Source: Streptomyces sp. NBC_01217 | Lineage (GTDB): Bacteria; Actinomycetota; Actinomycetes; Streptomycetales; Streptomycetaceae | Reading direction: 5' to 3' | NCBI RefSeq assembly: GCF_035994185.1 | Contig: NZ_CP108538.1 | Coordinates: 6,823,501-6,887,500, forward strand | Length of the DNA: 64,000 bases | Shown here: piece by piece, positions 17,748 to 26,633 of the stretch | Layout: every line of letters starts with the position of its first letter | Numbering within the stretch: the first letter of the stretch is position 1 | The notes under the pieces: generated by a model | Database searches by the model: none | Seen by the model: only the letters and a program-made list of their open reading frames with translations | Told to the model about the DNA's origin: nothing | Translations under genes and position numbers: made by a program

Positions 17748-19258
17748 GCGAAGGGCCTTGCCGACGAGGCAGATTCTCGGGGTCCTCGCAACACCTGATG
17801 GCTTACGTGGTCGTCAGTAGATCACGCAGACGCTCGGCTGGAGTTTTCCAGCCGAGCGTTTTGCGTGGGCGGCCGTTGAGTTGCTGAGCGACGTGTTCGA
17901 GGTCTTCGGGGCTGTGCACGGACAGGTCGGTGCCCTTGGGGAAGTACTGCCGTAGCAGGCCGTTGGTGTTCTCGTTCGATCCGCGCTGCCAGGGTGAGTG
18001 CGGGTCGCAGAAGTAGACCGGAACACCGGTGGACACGGTGAACTGCTTGTGCGCGGCCATCTCGCAGCCCTGGTCCCAGGTCAGCGAGCCGCGCAGGTGC
18101 TCGGGAAGGGTCTGGATCAGGGGCACCAGCACGTCACGGACTTCCTCGGCGGTGTGCCCGCCGGGCAGGTGGCCGAGCATGACATAGCGGGTGGAGCGCT
18201 CGACCAGGGTGACGATCGCGCTCTCGTTGCGGGTGCCGACGATCAGGTCGCCTTCCCAGTGGCCGGGAACCGCCCGGTCTGCGACCTCGGGCGGCCGCTC
18301 GGAGATCATCACCATCTCGTCGACGAACCGGCGCGTTCGCTGGTCCGGGCTGCGGTGCGGCTTGCGGCGGGTGCGCCCGGTGCGCAGCGCTGCCGCGACT
18401 TCACGGCGCAGTCCGCCACGGGCCTGCACGTAGATCGCCTGGTAGATCGTCTCCGGACTCACGCGCATGCTCTCGTCGTCGGGGAACTCGGTGACCAGAG
18501 CGTGACAGATCTGCTCAGGTGACCACTGCTGCTGCAGCTTGTGGGCGACGTAATCACGCAGCGGACCGTCCGTAGCGAGCTTGGACGCCTTGGGCCTCGG
18601 ACGGCTCTTCGCCCACGCCCGCTGTGCCCGGTGCGGCTGATAGACGCCCTCGACCGAATGGGCGTCGATCTCCCGCTTGACCGTGGAGGCCGGTCGGCTC
18701 AGCGCTCGCCCGATCGCCCGCAGCGATTGACCCTCACGACGCAAGTCAGCGATCAACTCCCGCTCCGCCACCGTCAGGAACCGGTGGTGCAGCTCGGCCT
18801 CGACCGCCGCAACGGACGGCTCCCGCGATGCGGCACTGGTGGTTGTCACACCGGTCTTGTAATCGAACCGGCGCCCGTCCGGGTGCAGGCGCGCGCCGTT
18901 GCTCTTCCTGATACCACGGTCCCAGTCCCGCGCAGTGCGTTCATGGACCCCGACCAGTGCCGCGGCCTCCCGCTGCCGGACCCCGGACGCGCGAAGCCTG
19001 TCGTACTCCACTCGCCCCGGATGCCCGGCCGCGCCCGGCTTCCCACGCCCACGCACGCCGGCTTTCCGCGCCCACCCGGCCGCCGTGTGACGGCTCACCC
19101 CGACCACCCGAGCAGCCCCCGCGACACTGCCGTTCTCCCGGTCCAGCGCCTCGAAGAACCTCACCTTCAAGCCCTCAAAATCCACGATCCCCGCAACTCC
19201 CTGAAGACCAGGGTGTTGCGGGGATCGCTAGAACCCGCCCGACGGCAGGGCCCTTCGC
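17748..19258 (-). mobile_element. IS30-family element
   Basis: Contains one IS30 transposase and long imperfect inverted repeats of about 50 bp. The left end runs inward from GCGAAGGGCCTTGCCG (17748) to CGCAACACC near 17795. The right end mirrors it from GCGAAGGGCCCTGCCG (19258 inward) to CGCAACACC near 19211. No target duplication is evident. It lies immediately downstream of the lipoprotein gene and separates it from the IS256 remnant. Confidence 0.72.
17803..19185 (-). CDS. IS30-family transposase
   Basis: 460-residue DDE transposase. The N-terminal part has HTH-like segments (AARVVGVSRHTAAGWARKAG and REAAALVGVHERTARDW). The typical IS30 HTH is LTVAERELIADLRREG then SLRAIGRALSRPASTVKREI. 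The integrase core shows VPGHWEGDLIVGTRNESAI (first Asp), LTWDQGCEMAAHKQF (second Asp) and DPHSPWQRGSNENTNGLLR (Glu), with LNGRPRKTLGWKTPAERL at the C-terminus. It is complete and likely active. The start at 19185 fits the family with an extended N-terminus. Confidence 0.9.
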   Translation of the reverse strand: MDFEGLKVRFFEALDRENGSVAGAARVVGVSRHTAAGWARKAGVRGRGKPGAAGHPGRVEYDRLRASGVRQREAAALVGVHERTARDWDRGIRKSNGARLHPDGRRFDYKTGVTTTSAASREPSVAAVEAELHHRFLTVAERELIADLRREGQSLRAIGRALSRPASTVKREIDAHSVEGVYQPHRAQRAWAKSRPRPKASKLATDGPLRDYVAHKLQQQWSPEQICHALVTEFPDDESMRVSPETIYQAIYVQARGGLRREVAAALRTGRTRRKPHRSPDQRTRRFVDEMVMISERPPEVADRAVPGHWEGDLIVGTRNESAIVTLVERSTRYVMLGHLPGGHTAEEVRDVLVPLIQTLPEHLRGSLTWDQGCEMAAHKQFTVSTGVPVYFCDPHSPWQRGSNENTNGLLRQYFPKGTDLSVHSPEDLEHVAQQLNGRPRKTLGWKTPAERLRDLLTTT

Positions 19259-19351
19259 CCCGCAAGCAAGTACTACAGCCGGAGATCTTGAGGATCAGTG
19301 ATCGGTGAGATGGGTCTGTAAAGTTAACGGCTGATCTTGGTTGTTGAGGTG

Positions 19352-20125
19352 TCAGTGGTTGGTGGGGGTGAGGCGGCCCTCGAAGGCGATTTGGAAGGCG
19401 TTCAGTGGTGCCTTCCAGCGCATGGTCCAGCGTCGTCGCCCCTGGCCAGTGGGGTCCAGGCTCATCAGCGCCATATACACGCACTTGAGAGCGGCGGGCT
19501 CGTTCGGGAAGTGCCCGCGGGCCCGGACGGCCTTGCGTATGCGGGCGTTGACGCTCTCGATCGCGTTCGTGGAGCAGATCACCTTGCGGATCTCGACGTC
19601 GAAGGACAAGAAGGGGACGAATTCGGCCCAGGCGTCGGACCACAGCTTGATCACGGCTGGGTATTTGGTGCCCCAGGTTTCGGAGAACTCCAGGAACCGC
19701 TCGGTGGCGGCGGCCTCGCTGGGCGCGGTGTAGACGGGCTTGAGGGCCTTGGCCATCTTGTCCCAGTCCTGCCGGGCGGCATAGCGGAAGCTGTTGCGCA
19801 GCAAGTGGATCACGCAGGTCTGCACAATGGTGCGAGGCCAGACGGTTTCCACCGCGTCGGGCAAGCCCTTGAGCCCGTCGCAGACCAGCATCAGGCAGTC
19901 GTCCAGGCCGCGGTTCTTCAGTTCGGTGAAAATCTGCAGCCAGAACTTGGCGCCCTCGCCGCCGTCGCCGGCCCGGATTCCGAGGATGTCGCGGGTGCCC
20001 TCGACGGTCACGGCCATGACGACGTAGATCGGCCGGTTCGCCACCTTGCCGTCACGGATCTTGGTTCTGTCGACGATCTTGTGATCCGGACGGTTGAGCG
20101 GTTCGTGCCGACCGTTCGCAATCAT
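19352..20125 (-). pseudogene. IS256-family (mutator-type) transposase, N-terminally truncated
   Basis: C-terminal part of an IS256 transposase. It holds KIRDGKVANRPIYVVMAVTV, LGIRAGDGGEGAKFWLQIF, LMLVCDGLKGLPDAVE, TCVIHLLRNSFRYA and RKVICSTNAIESVNARIRKA (the conserved terminal signature). Full-length proteins are about 400 residues. Here homology begins near 20080, just after the lost first catalytic region, and the first 15 or so residues of the open frame are unrelated. It ends at a normal stop. It is truncated next to the ISL3 fragment, suggesting successive insertions or deletions. Confidence 0.78.
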
Positions 20126-20145
20126 GCATCGCGTGCTCTCGTGAT

Positions 20146-20391
20146 GTGCTTTTGGAGCTGTTTCCTTACCTGTCCGCGTTGCTCATCGAGGAGGTCGAGC
20201 GACGGCCGGACAAGGTGGTGTTGAGGACGCGGGTGCGGGCGGCGAGCGGGTCCTGTCGGTGCGGTCAGAGCTCCGCTCGGGTGCACGGCCGGTACGTACG
20301 CAAGCTGCGTGACGTCGCCGTGGGCGGGCTCGGCGTGGTGATCGAGTTACGCATACGGCGGTTCCGCTGCGAGAACACTGCTTGCACGACC
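20146..20391 (+). pseudogene. ISL3-family transposase N-terminal fragment
   Basis: About 80 residues of an ISL3 transposase N-terminus: FPYLSALLIEEVERRPDKV, then the zinc-ribbon SCRCGQSSARVHGRYVRKL and LRIRRFRCENTAC. Family members continue for 300 or more residues. Here the frame runs straight into the methyltransferase-tail repeat (HHVECVAILEPAEKGA, stop) at 20392, so the fused ORF is an artefact of a junction. Confidence 0.7.
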
Positions 20392-20442
20392 CACCACGTT
20401 GAGTGTGTCGCGATCCTTGAGCCTGCTGAGAAGGGCGCCTGA
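20392..20442 (+). repeat. Methyltransferase 3'-end repeat A
   Basis: Encodes HHVECVAILEPAEKGA and a stop, followed by CTGACCTGCGGTTTTG. It matches the C-terminal tails at 20471-20542 and 61852-61926, with differences that are mostly silent or conservative. That identifies it as the 3' end of a real gene duplicated by integration events. The tail fits the TrmA/RlmD uracil-5-methyltransferase C-terminus (F-P-x-T-x-H-x-E). Confidence 0.65.
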
Positions 20443-20470
20443 CCTGCGGTTTTGTGGCGCGTATTGGTCG

Positions 20471-20645
20471 TCCGACCTGTTTCCCTTCCTGCACCACGTG
20501 GAGTGCGTGGCGATCCTTGAGCCGGTCGGGAAGGGCGCCTGACCTGCTGTTTCTTGTGTGCGCATTATGTGCGGTGTGGGCGTTACGGGCGATATCTTGA
20601 CGCTGAAATGACGCTCGTGACGCTCATTTGACGCTCGTTCTGATG
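20471..20645 (+). other. Left attachment-type site of defence island (repeat B)
   Basis: A methyltransferase tail (SDLFPFLHHVECVAILEP, then VGKGA and TGA at 20540-20542) is followed by CTGACCTGCTGTTT. Four TGACGCT motifs then occur at 20598, 20609, 20618 and 20629 (spacing 11, 9, 11). The block from CACCACGTGG to CTCGTTCTGATGG recurs almost base for base at 61879-62030. The phased heptamers look like integrase arm sites and the tail like a restored gene 3' end, so this is read as the left end of the island. The boundary is inferred. Bases 20646-20817 show no gene. Confidence 0.6.
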
Positions 20646-20817
20646 GGGCGTCACCTGACTGATCGTGCAGGTCACGTTGGCTGGGAGGCGTGCTGCCGTG
20701 GGCTGGTTTTGCGGGACTTGAAGAAGATTCCGCCGGGTTACGGCGCCCGCCGCTGGTTGCGGTGGCAGGCGCGCTGCTGCCGTACTTCGGCGGGCCGGAC
20801 GTGTGGCGGAGCGGGCG

Positions 20818-22230
20818 TCAGTAGGTGGGGCCGAAGGGGCTCCAGCGCCCGAGGAAGGGCTTCAGGTCGTCGGGGCGTGGCTCGGGAATGTCGGGCAGCC
20901 GGGGCGGTGTGTTCAGTGGGTCGAGGCGCTCCACGCGGGCTGCTGCCCAGTTGATCCAGGCTTCTGCTTCGGTCCGGGTCTGGCCTGGGGGCATGGCCTC
21001 GACTCGGGTGCGTACGGCGTTCACATACTCCGTCAGTCGGGCGGCGTGGCGCCATGTCACTTCCTGCGCCTCGAAGTGCCTGACGCGGTACGCCTCGGCG
21101 TACCGGATTCGGGCTTCTTCCATGGCGGCTTCCCAGCGGATGCGCTTCTGGCCTGCCACTTCTATCTCGTCCAGGCGTCTGCGTTCGGCGGCTTCGCCGC
21201 GGAGGGTGAACTCCTGGGCGATTTCGGCGAGCTGGTCTTCCAGGGGATGGTCGGGGGTATCGGACCATTCGCTGGCCCGATGCGGTTGGCCGCCGCTGAG
21301 GACGAAGCGGAGACGCTCGGACGGGGCGTAGTCGAAGCGGGGGATCCTGACCCAGGAGTCCTTCTTGGCCGCGGTGAGTTCCTTCTCGGTGGCGACGTGC
21401 TCGGTCCGGTCTTGCTCCTGGAGGACAAGGAACCCCACAGTCTGGCCCTGCGCGGTGATGGTGAAGTGGGGAGATGCCCTACGACGGCGATGAGACGGGG
21501 GCGCGAAGCCGGTCTGTCCTGCCGAGCTGGAATGCCCTTCGGCCTCGGCAGCGGTGATCAGCGCCTGGACTAGCCGGAGGGCACGTCCTTGGACGGGCTT
21601 CGTGAGGCCCAGTGGCTGTTGTTCGTTCTGCATGGCCCGGACCACGGTGTGCGGCCGCGTGAGCCGGGAGGGAATGGGGACGGGTTCGAGGACGGCGAGG
21701 CGCCAGGCGGGGATGTCGACGAGCTTGATCTCGTACCCGCCCTGGCACCAGCCCCCGTACAACTCCTTCGTCTCCGGGACCTTTCCGGACCTGCGTGCCG
21801 CGGCGATGCGGGATGGCCACTTTTCCAAGTCCGGACCGCTGCCGCTCTTGACGATTCTGCCGCCGGCCTCCGCGAGCTCTTGCAGCAGCTGCTCCGTGAA
21901 CGTCATTCGAGGCTGTGATGGAGTGCTTGGCCTCCGCCCGGCGGCCGGAGTTTCCTGCGCTTGGGTGGACTGGGGTCGTGGAGCGGCGGCCTGGGTCTTC
22001 GGCGGGCGTGACCCGCGGGGAGGGTACGTGCCGTGCGCCAGGTAGTGCTGGCCAGCACTCGTCAGGGTGACGCTCCACTGCCCGGCCTTCCGGGAAACCG
22101 TGACCAAGCCCCGGTTCTGCAGTGCCTGACAGGTGCTCTTGTAGGAGTTGGTCTCCCAAACGCCGGCAGGGCACCCGTCTTGCACCCATTGCAGCACCGA
22201 GAGTTGCCGCTCATTGACCTGCCGTTCCAA
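20818..22230 (-). CDS. Unknown protein, attachment-site-associated family, copy 1
   Basis: 470-residue protein of unrecognised family. The N-terminal 65 residues resemble a winged helix (NERQLSVLQWVQDG, QALQNRGLVTVSRKAG, LTSAGQHYLAHG). A Pro/Ala linker is followed by a middle domain (FTEQLLQELAEAGGRIVKSG and WCQGGYEIKLVDIPAW) and RALRLVQALITAAEAEGHS. A charged helical segment and a C-terminal tail (WINWAAARVERLDPLN, ending LGRWSPFGPTY) complete it. It shares this order with the protein at 53675-55129 and the broken copy at 62417-63227. All three lie next to attachment-type repeats. A TTG start with GGA nearby is accepted. DNA binding is inferred from the N-terminus only. Confidence 0.7.
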   Translation of the reverse strand: MERQVNERQLSVLQWVQDGCPAGVWETNSYKSTCQALQNRGLVTVSRKAGQWSVTLTSAGQHYLAHGTYPPRGSRPPKTQAAAPRPQSTQAQETPAAGRRPSTPSQPRMTFTEQLLQELAEAGGRIVKSGSGPDLEKWPSRIAAARRSGKVPETKELYGGWCQGGYEIKLVDIPAWRLAVLEPVPIPSRLTRPHTVVRAMQNEQQPLGLTKPVQGRALRLVQALITAAEAEGHSSSAGQTGFAPPSHRRRRASPHFTITAQGQTVGFLVLQEQDRTEHVATEKELTAAKKDSWVRIPRFDYAPSERLRFVLSGGQPHRASEWSDTPDHPLEDQLAEIAQEFTLRGEAAERRRLDEIEVAGQKRIRWEAAMEEARIRYAEAYRVRHFEAQEVTWRHAARLTEYVNAVRTRVEAMPPGQTRTEAEAWINWAAARVERLDPLNTPPRLPDIPEPRPDDLKPFLGRWSPFGPTY

Positions 22231-22444
22231 TGGTCCGCCTTCGACTCAAGGTTGACGTACGACGGCGGCATGTTGTCAGTTCCGTTCGTCAGCGATGGGT
22301 GGTTCGAAAAAACTTGCTCGAACGAGGGGGGTGATGTGGACCATTTCTATGTCCGCGCGGGCGGCGTCTTCACCGTTGTCGTCAACGTCAACTCGGCCTT
22401 CGCGACCTGCTGGCGAGTCAGTCCAATGGCTTCGGTCGGGATCT

Positions 22445-22969
22445 TCAGCCACTGAACTTCGCGCGCAAGCGTTCGTTCTCCTTCTCCAGCGTCTTAACGC
22501 GTCGTTCGAGTTCGGCTCGTGTCGGCTTCTTCGGGGGCGGCGGAGGTGTGGGGACCGTGGGTTCCGGTGGCTCGCCGCGCAGTCCGATGGGTTCGAAAGC
22601 CACGATCGTTTGCCAGGCACCTCCGCACTCAGGGCATTGCTTGCTGGACCCTCCAGCATCGATGGGGTCGGTGTACGTGTAATGCGCCTCCGTCTCGATG
22701 ATGTGGCCGCAGTACAGCCGGACACGCCACCGCATGATCTCGTGGTCGGCCTTCTTGAAGGACTGCATCAGCTTCGCGACGTTCTCGAACGCCTGGCGGC
22801 GGCGCTCTGCCATCGCCGGGTCCGCCCGGCATCTGGCATTGTCCTCTTCGACCTGTCGTCGAATCGATACGCTGCTCTCCTCGCTCTGCTTCTGACGGCG
22901 GTGGTCCCTACGGGTGAGTTCGTACTCCTCCAACGGAACCCCACTGCTCCGGTATTCGACTTCGCACAT
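22445..22969 (-). CDS. Small Zn-ribbon protein with C-terminal coiled coil
   Basis: 174-residue protein of unknown function. An N-terminal charged helix (YELTRRDHRRQKQSEESS) precedes a Cys pair arrangement RLYCGHIIETEAHYTYTD and KQCPECGGAWQTIV, suggesting one bound zinc. A Pro-rich linker (PTVPTPPPPPKKPT) and a short coiled coil (RAELERRVKTLEKENERL) follow. The ATG at 22969 was chosen because upstream sequence in the open frame looks non-coding. It is divergent from the GNAT-PIN gene and may share a control region with it. The preceding 214 bases (22231-22444) show nothing recognisable. Confidence 0.55.
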   Translation of the reverse strand: MCEVEYRSSGVPLEEYELTRRDHRRQKQSEESSVSIRRQVEEDNARCRADPAMAERRRQAFENVAKLMQSFKKADHEIMRWRVRLYCGHIIETEAHYTYTDPIDAGGSSKQCPECGGAWQTIVAFEPIGLRGEPPEPTVPTPPPPPKKPTRAELERRVKTLEKENERLRAKFSG

Positions 22970-23346
22970 GACGGTCAGCGTAGAAGCAGCGCCTACGCGG
23001 CCGTGGGGAAGAACGGTCTTGGTCAACCAGCTTGCGGATTCCGCCCATGAGAGACCGACGGGGTGCGTGTCGCGCACGCTCCGAGGCCAGCCGCGTGAGC
23101 TCGCGTGGTGCGGCGGCGATGGCCGCTCTGAGGCAAGCCATGGGATACCACCGACGAGCAACCGACGGTCCCGGTCAAGCCGCCGCCAGGCACACCCCCA
23201 ACACTGCCGCCCATCCACTCGAACGAAACAAGAGCAGACAGATTCCCGCCAGTCAGCCAGTTTTGATCAATCAGTGGCTCGCCACCAACGCTGTTGGGCA
23301 GTATGCCGTCCTGGGGCATTGTCGGTTGAAGGACCGGAGGGGGAAC
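22970..23346. promoter_or_regulatory. Divergent intergenic region
   Basis: 377 bases between the Zn-ribbon gene (minus) and the GNAT-PIN gene (plus). Open frames here are GC-rich shadows without family resemblance. By position it should contain both promoters; no operator-like palindrome was recognised. Just upstream of 23347 is a strong ribosome-binding site, GGAGGGGG. Confidence 0.35.
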
Positions 23347-25407
23347 ATGGCGATCAGAGTGTTGCCGGTGTCTGCGGAGCAGTCGGAGCTGCTGGACGCG
23401 ATCATCGCTTTGGGCGACCGGTACACGAAGTACCTGGGGCTGCTGACGCCGCCTGCCTACCGTAAGCACGCCGAGGACGACGGCCTGCTGGTGGCCCTGG
23501 ATGGCGAGGAGGTGGTCGGTTACGCGCTCTTCGGGCTGCCCAAGCGGAGTCTGCATGTGAGGCTGGCTCACTTGTGCGTGGCAGAGGAACACCGAGGCAA
23601 GGGTGTCGCTCGTGAGCTGATCGAGGCGATCCGCGCGCGGCACGCTCATAGGCTCGGTATCCGTGCGAAGTGCCGGCGCGACTACGGGCTCAGCAGCATG
23701 TGGACGGCGCTGGGCTTTGTCCCCAGGGGAGAGAGCCTGGGGCGGGGCAAAGACAAGGAAACGCTGGACACCTGGTGGCTCGATCTGGGGCACGAGGACC
23801 TGTTCACCGAGGCCCAGAGCGATGCGCTGCTGGTGGTGACCGTGGACCACGGTGTGTTCGCCGGGCTGCGCGGTACGGGGACGGAACGCGCTGTTGAGGA
23901 GTCGCGTGCTCTCGAAGCGGGATGGCTCGCCGACCTGATCGAGCTTGCCTTCACTCCGCAGCTTCTGCACGACGTGCGTGAAGTAGAGGAACGTGAGGCG
24001 CGCACCCATCAGCGGGCGGGCCTTGCCGAGCTGCGGTCCCTGTCTCCCGACAGTGCTGCCGTTGCCGTCCGCTTGGAGGAGCTGGTCGCGGCAACGGGGA
24101 AGGAGATGCCTGGTGTTCCTCTCGATGGCCGGCAACGTGCCCGCTTGCGCTACGTGGCCGAGACGTCGTGTGCCGGGCTCCAGGTACTGGTGACGCGTGA
24201 TTCTGCACTGGCGGCTCTGGCAGATATCGCCTTGGACATCGCAGGGGTCAAGGTCGTCTCCCCGGCGGTGGTCACGCTGCATGTGGACGAACTGCGCCAG
24301 GCCCAGGTGTACCGTCCAGCTGATCTCATGGGCACTACCTTCTCCGCCGAGGAGATTGCGCCGGGCGGTGAAAGAGAGTTGGTCGCCTTCTTCGAGCAGG
24401 CCGAAGGCGACCGTGGAACGGCCTTCGCGGAACGGCTGAAGAGTCTCGCCGATGACGGGGTGGTGTGGCGCAGAGAGCTGCTCCGGGACGGAGAGGGGCA
24501 TCCGGTAGCCCTCTACGTCTGGGCCCTGGACGGCCGCACGCTAAACGTCGCGTTCCTCCGCACGGCATCGCACCGGCTGGAGGAGACTCTTGCACGGCAA
24601 CTGCTGTTCATGCTCAAGCGGCTCGGCCGAGAGCGAGGGGCGCAGGCGATCCGCATCACCGATCCGTTTCTGTCGCCGGCAGCGATGTCGGCGGCCGGTG
24701 CCGACGGCTTCACCGAGGACGAGAGCGGCTTCACCGTACTGCTGGTCGACGTCTGCGGACCTGCCGAGGCCGTCTCGCGGAAGGTTGCGGAGATCGCAGG
24801 ACGCATGAGACGGTCGGCGCCTCGGCTGGATGAGCGCGTGTCGCCGGAGGTCGCGAGCATGGCCGAGCGGGTGTGGTGGCCGGCCAAACTGATCGACACG
24901 GCCCTGCTCTCCTTCATCGCGCCCATCAAGCCGCGATGGTCTACGGAGCTCTTCGACGTTCCGGCCATGCTCGTTCCCCGGGACGACGTCCTGGGCATCA
25001 GTCGCGAGCACGTCTACTACCGTTCGTCCGGTCGCCGGGGAGAGAGCGTTCCCGCCAGAATCCTGTGGTACGTCAGTGAGGGGGCTTCCGGGCAGCAGGG
25101 CAAGATGGTCATCGGCTGCTCGCGCCTCGACGAGGTGGTCATCGACGACCCCGACACCCTCTTCTCGCGATTCGAACACCTGGGCGTATATGGTCATGCC
25201 GAAGTGCGTGACGCAGCCGACGGGTCGGGGAAGGCCATGGCGTTGAGATTTTCGGACACGGAGATCTTTCCCGTACAAGTGACGCATGCACGAATGACCG
25301 CGTTGGCCAAGGGGCTGGGACTACGGTGGGTACCGCCGATGCAGCTGTCGAAGATCAGCAACACGCTGTTCCAGGCCATGTATGAAGAGGGGCACCGAAA
25401 GACGTGA
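23347..25407 (+). CDS. GNAT acetyltransferase fused to PIN-like and C-terminal domains
   Basis: 686-residue multidomain protein. Residues 1-155 are a GNAT fold: DGEEVVGYALFGLP, then HLCVAEEHRGKGVARELIEA (acetyl-CoA loop R-G-K-G-V-A), and MWTALGFVPRGES. Residues about 155-310 look like a PIN-type nuclease, with acidic residues in LLVVTVDHGVFAGLRG, VEERE and LQVLVTRDSALAALAD. A region like a second acyltransferase follows. The last 170 residues (ARILWYVSEG, MVIGCSRLDEVVID, MALRFSDTEIFPVQV) look PUA/ASCH-like. The start at 23347 is set by GGAGGGGG six bases upstream. The stop overlaps the next gene in GTGA, so the two proteins likely work together. Domain calls beyond GNAT are inference. Confidence 0.65.
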   Translation: MAIRVLPVSAEQSELLDAIIALGDRYTKYLGLLTPPAYRKHAEDDGLLVALDGEEVVGYALFGLPKRSLHVRLAHLCVAEEHRGKGVARELIEAIRARHAHRLGIRAKCRRDYGLSSMWTALGFVPRGESLGRGKDKETLDTWWLDLGHEDLFTEAQSDALLVVTVDHGVFAGLRGTGTERAVEESRALEAGWLADLIELAFTPQLLHDVREVEEREARTHQRAGLAELRSLSPDSAAVAVRLEELVAATGKEMPGVPLDGRQRARLRYVAETSCAGLQVLVTRDSALAALADIALDIAGVKVVSPAVVTLHVDELRQAQVYRPADLMGTTFSAEEIAPGGERELVAFFEQAEGDRGTAFAERLKSLADDGVVWRRELLRDGEGHPVALYVWALDGRTLNVAFLRTASHRLEETLARQLLFMLKRLGRERGAQAIRITDPFLSPAAMSAAGADGFTEDESGFTVLLVDVCGPAEAVSRKVAEIAGRMRRSAPRLDERVSPEVASMAERVWWPAKLIDTALLSFIAPIKPRWSTELFDVPAMLVPRDDVLGISREHVYYRSSGRRGESVPARILWYVSEGASGQQGKMVIGCSRLDEVVIDDPDTLFSRFEHLGVYGHAEVRDAADGSGKAMALRFSDTEIFPVQVTHARMTALAKGLGLRWVPPMQLSKISNTLFQAMYEEGHRKT

Positions 25408-25883
25408 GTGATCCGGAGCGCGCGATGCTGCTGTCCGTCCACCCTCGGTTTGCCACAGCGATTCTGGCTGGGACCAAGACGGTCGAGGTTCGCCGGCAGC
25501 GCGTCGCCGCATCACCGGGAACTCCTGTGCTCCTGTACGCGACCGCGCCCACGATGGCCATTGTGGGCATGGCACGGATCTCTTCCGTGCAGGTGGCCTC
25601 GCCGCGGGAAGTCTGGTCGGCCAACCGCGCGAGCGCTGGGATCAGTCGGCGTGAGTACGACGAGTACATGAGTGGAGCGACCCAGGCCAGCGGTCTGTCA
25701 CTCGAAGAACCGATCACCTTCGAGGCCCCGGTACCGCTGGCCGCGCTGCGAGCCTCGGGATCGTTCCATCCACCCCAGAGCTACCGGTACTTGACCGGTG
25801 AAGACCTCCGGAAGGTCGCTGAGGCGGCACCAGTGACCGGGGCGGCCCTTCAAGGCGCATTGAACGACCTGACACTGGCCTAG
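25404..25883 (+). CDS. ASCH-type (PUA-like) protein
   Basis: 159-residue protein with an ASCH-like opening: AMLLSVHPRFATAILAGTKT then VEVRRQRV, followed by PVLLYATAPTMAIVGMARIS. This matches the ASCH pattern of a beta-strand, the GxKxxExR-type motif and a conserved I/VGxA strand. ASCH domains bind RNA or modified nucleosides; some are amidohydrolases. The C-terminal half is helical (SANRASAGISRREYDEYM). The GTG start overlaps the GNAT-PIN stop by four bases, implying translational coupling and a shared function. A toxin/regulator or RNA-targeting defence role would be inference. Confidence 0.65.
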   Translation: MSDPERAMLLSVHPRFATAILAGTKTVEVRRQRVAASPGTPVLLYATAPTMAIVGMARISSVQVASPREVWSANRASAGISRREYDEYMSGATQASGLSLEEPITFEAPVPLAALRASGSFHPPQSYRYLTGEDLRKVAEAAPVTGAALQGALNDLTLA

Positions 25884-25922
25884 AAGGGGCTGTCCGGCCG
25901 GAGGCTGGGGAGCCCCTCGTGG

Positions 25923-26393
25923 TCATGTGCCGGCTGGGGCGAGATGCCAGGTGCCGTTCGTGTGGGTGAGCCCGAGGTTGATTAGCCGGCGGAGGTTGAG
26001 GGCGGCTGCTCGGGTGTGGAGCCAGGCGTCGTTCTTGATGGTGCCGATGTATCGGAGTCTGCGGTTGCCTCGGTGGACGATCCAGGCGAGGGCGCGTTCG
26101 AGCTCAGCCAAGTGCCTGCTCACGGTCCTTCGGGTGATTGCCGTCCCGGCCTGGGCCAGTTCGAAGGCGATCCGGGACGCGGACCACTTGTGGGTCCGGC
26201 GCAGCTGTTCGATGAGTACGAGGACCTCGGACGGCGTCGCGGTCGGCTGGTGATGCGGCACAGAGGAGCGGTCCACCAGCCCGAGTTCGCCGTGGCGCCG
26301 ATACCGATTGACCCACTTCGACGCGCACGCGCGGGAGATTCCCATCTCAGCCGCGACGTGCGCAATCGGCCTCGTCCGGCAACGCTCGACCAC
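25923..26393 (-). pseudogene. Chimeric transposase remnant (IS481 N-terminus, other DDE C-terminus)
   Basis: An open 156-residue frame joins two unrelated transposase ends. Residues 1-95 are the IS481 HTH region (TRPIAHVAAEMGISRACAS, KWVNRYRRHGELGLVDRSS, ITRRTVSRHLAEL). From about residue 98 it is the C-terminus of a DDE_Tnp_1-type transposase (RALAWIVHRGNRRLRYIGT then KNDAWLHTRAAALNLRRLI). Neither catalytic core remains, so it should be inactive. It lies at the 3' side of the ASCH gene and marks a deletion junction between two IS copies. Confidence 0.65.
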
Positions 26394-26633
26394 TCAGTGG
26401 CGTCCCTCGACGGCGAGGGGTGCGTTCCGGTGCGTCACGTAGTGGGACCGGGCGCGGAGGGCCGCTTGGCGGTGTTCCGCTGGGAGATCGCCTCTGCCAC
26501 CTCGTCCAGGCCGCCTCTCAGCAAGCCAGGTCAGGTGTCACCTATCCATGCAGCAGTCCCGTAGTTCTCGGCCAGGTTGAGGTGGAGGGAGGGGTAGAAC
26601 CCGGCGATGTGGAGGCTGGCGTGGTGCTCCTGG

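Noticed and set aside
20146..20442. 98-residue open frame as a genuine small Zn-finger protein
   Set aside because: The first 80 residues are an ISL3 transposase N-terminus and the last 16 are the methyltransferase tail, so it is a junction artefact.
20392..20542. Short direct repeats considered as a CRISPR array
   Set aside because: Only two nearby units, they are coding (same C-terminal peptide), and there are no regular spacers or cas genes.
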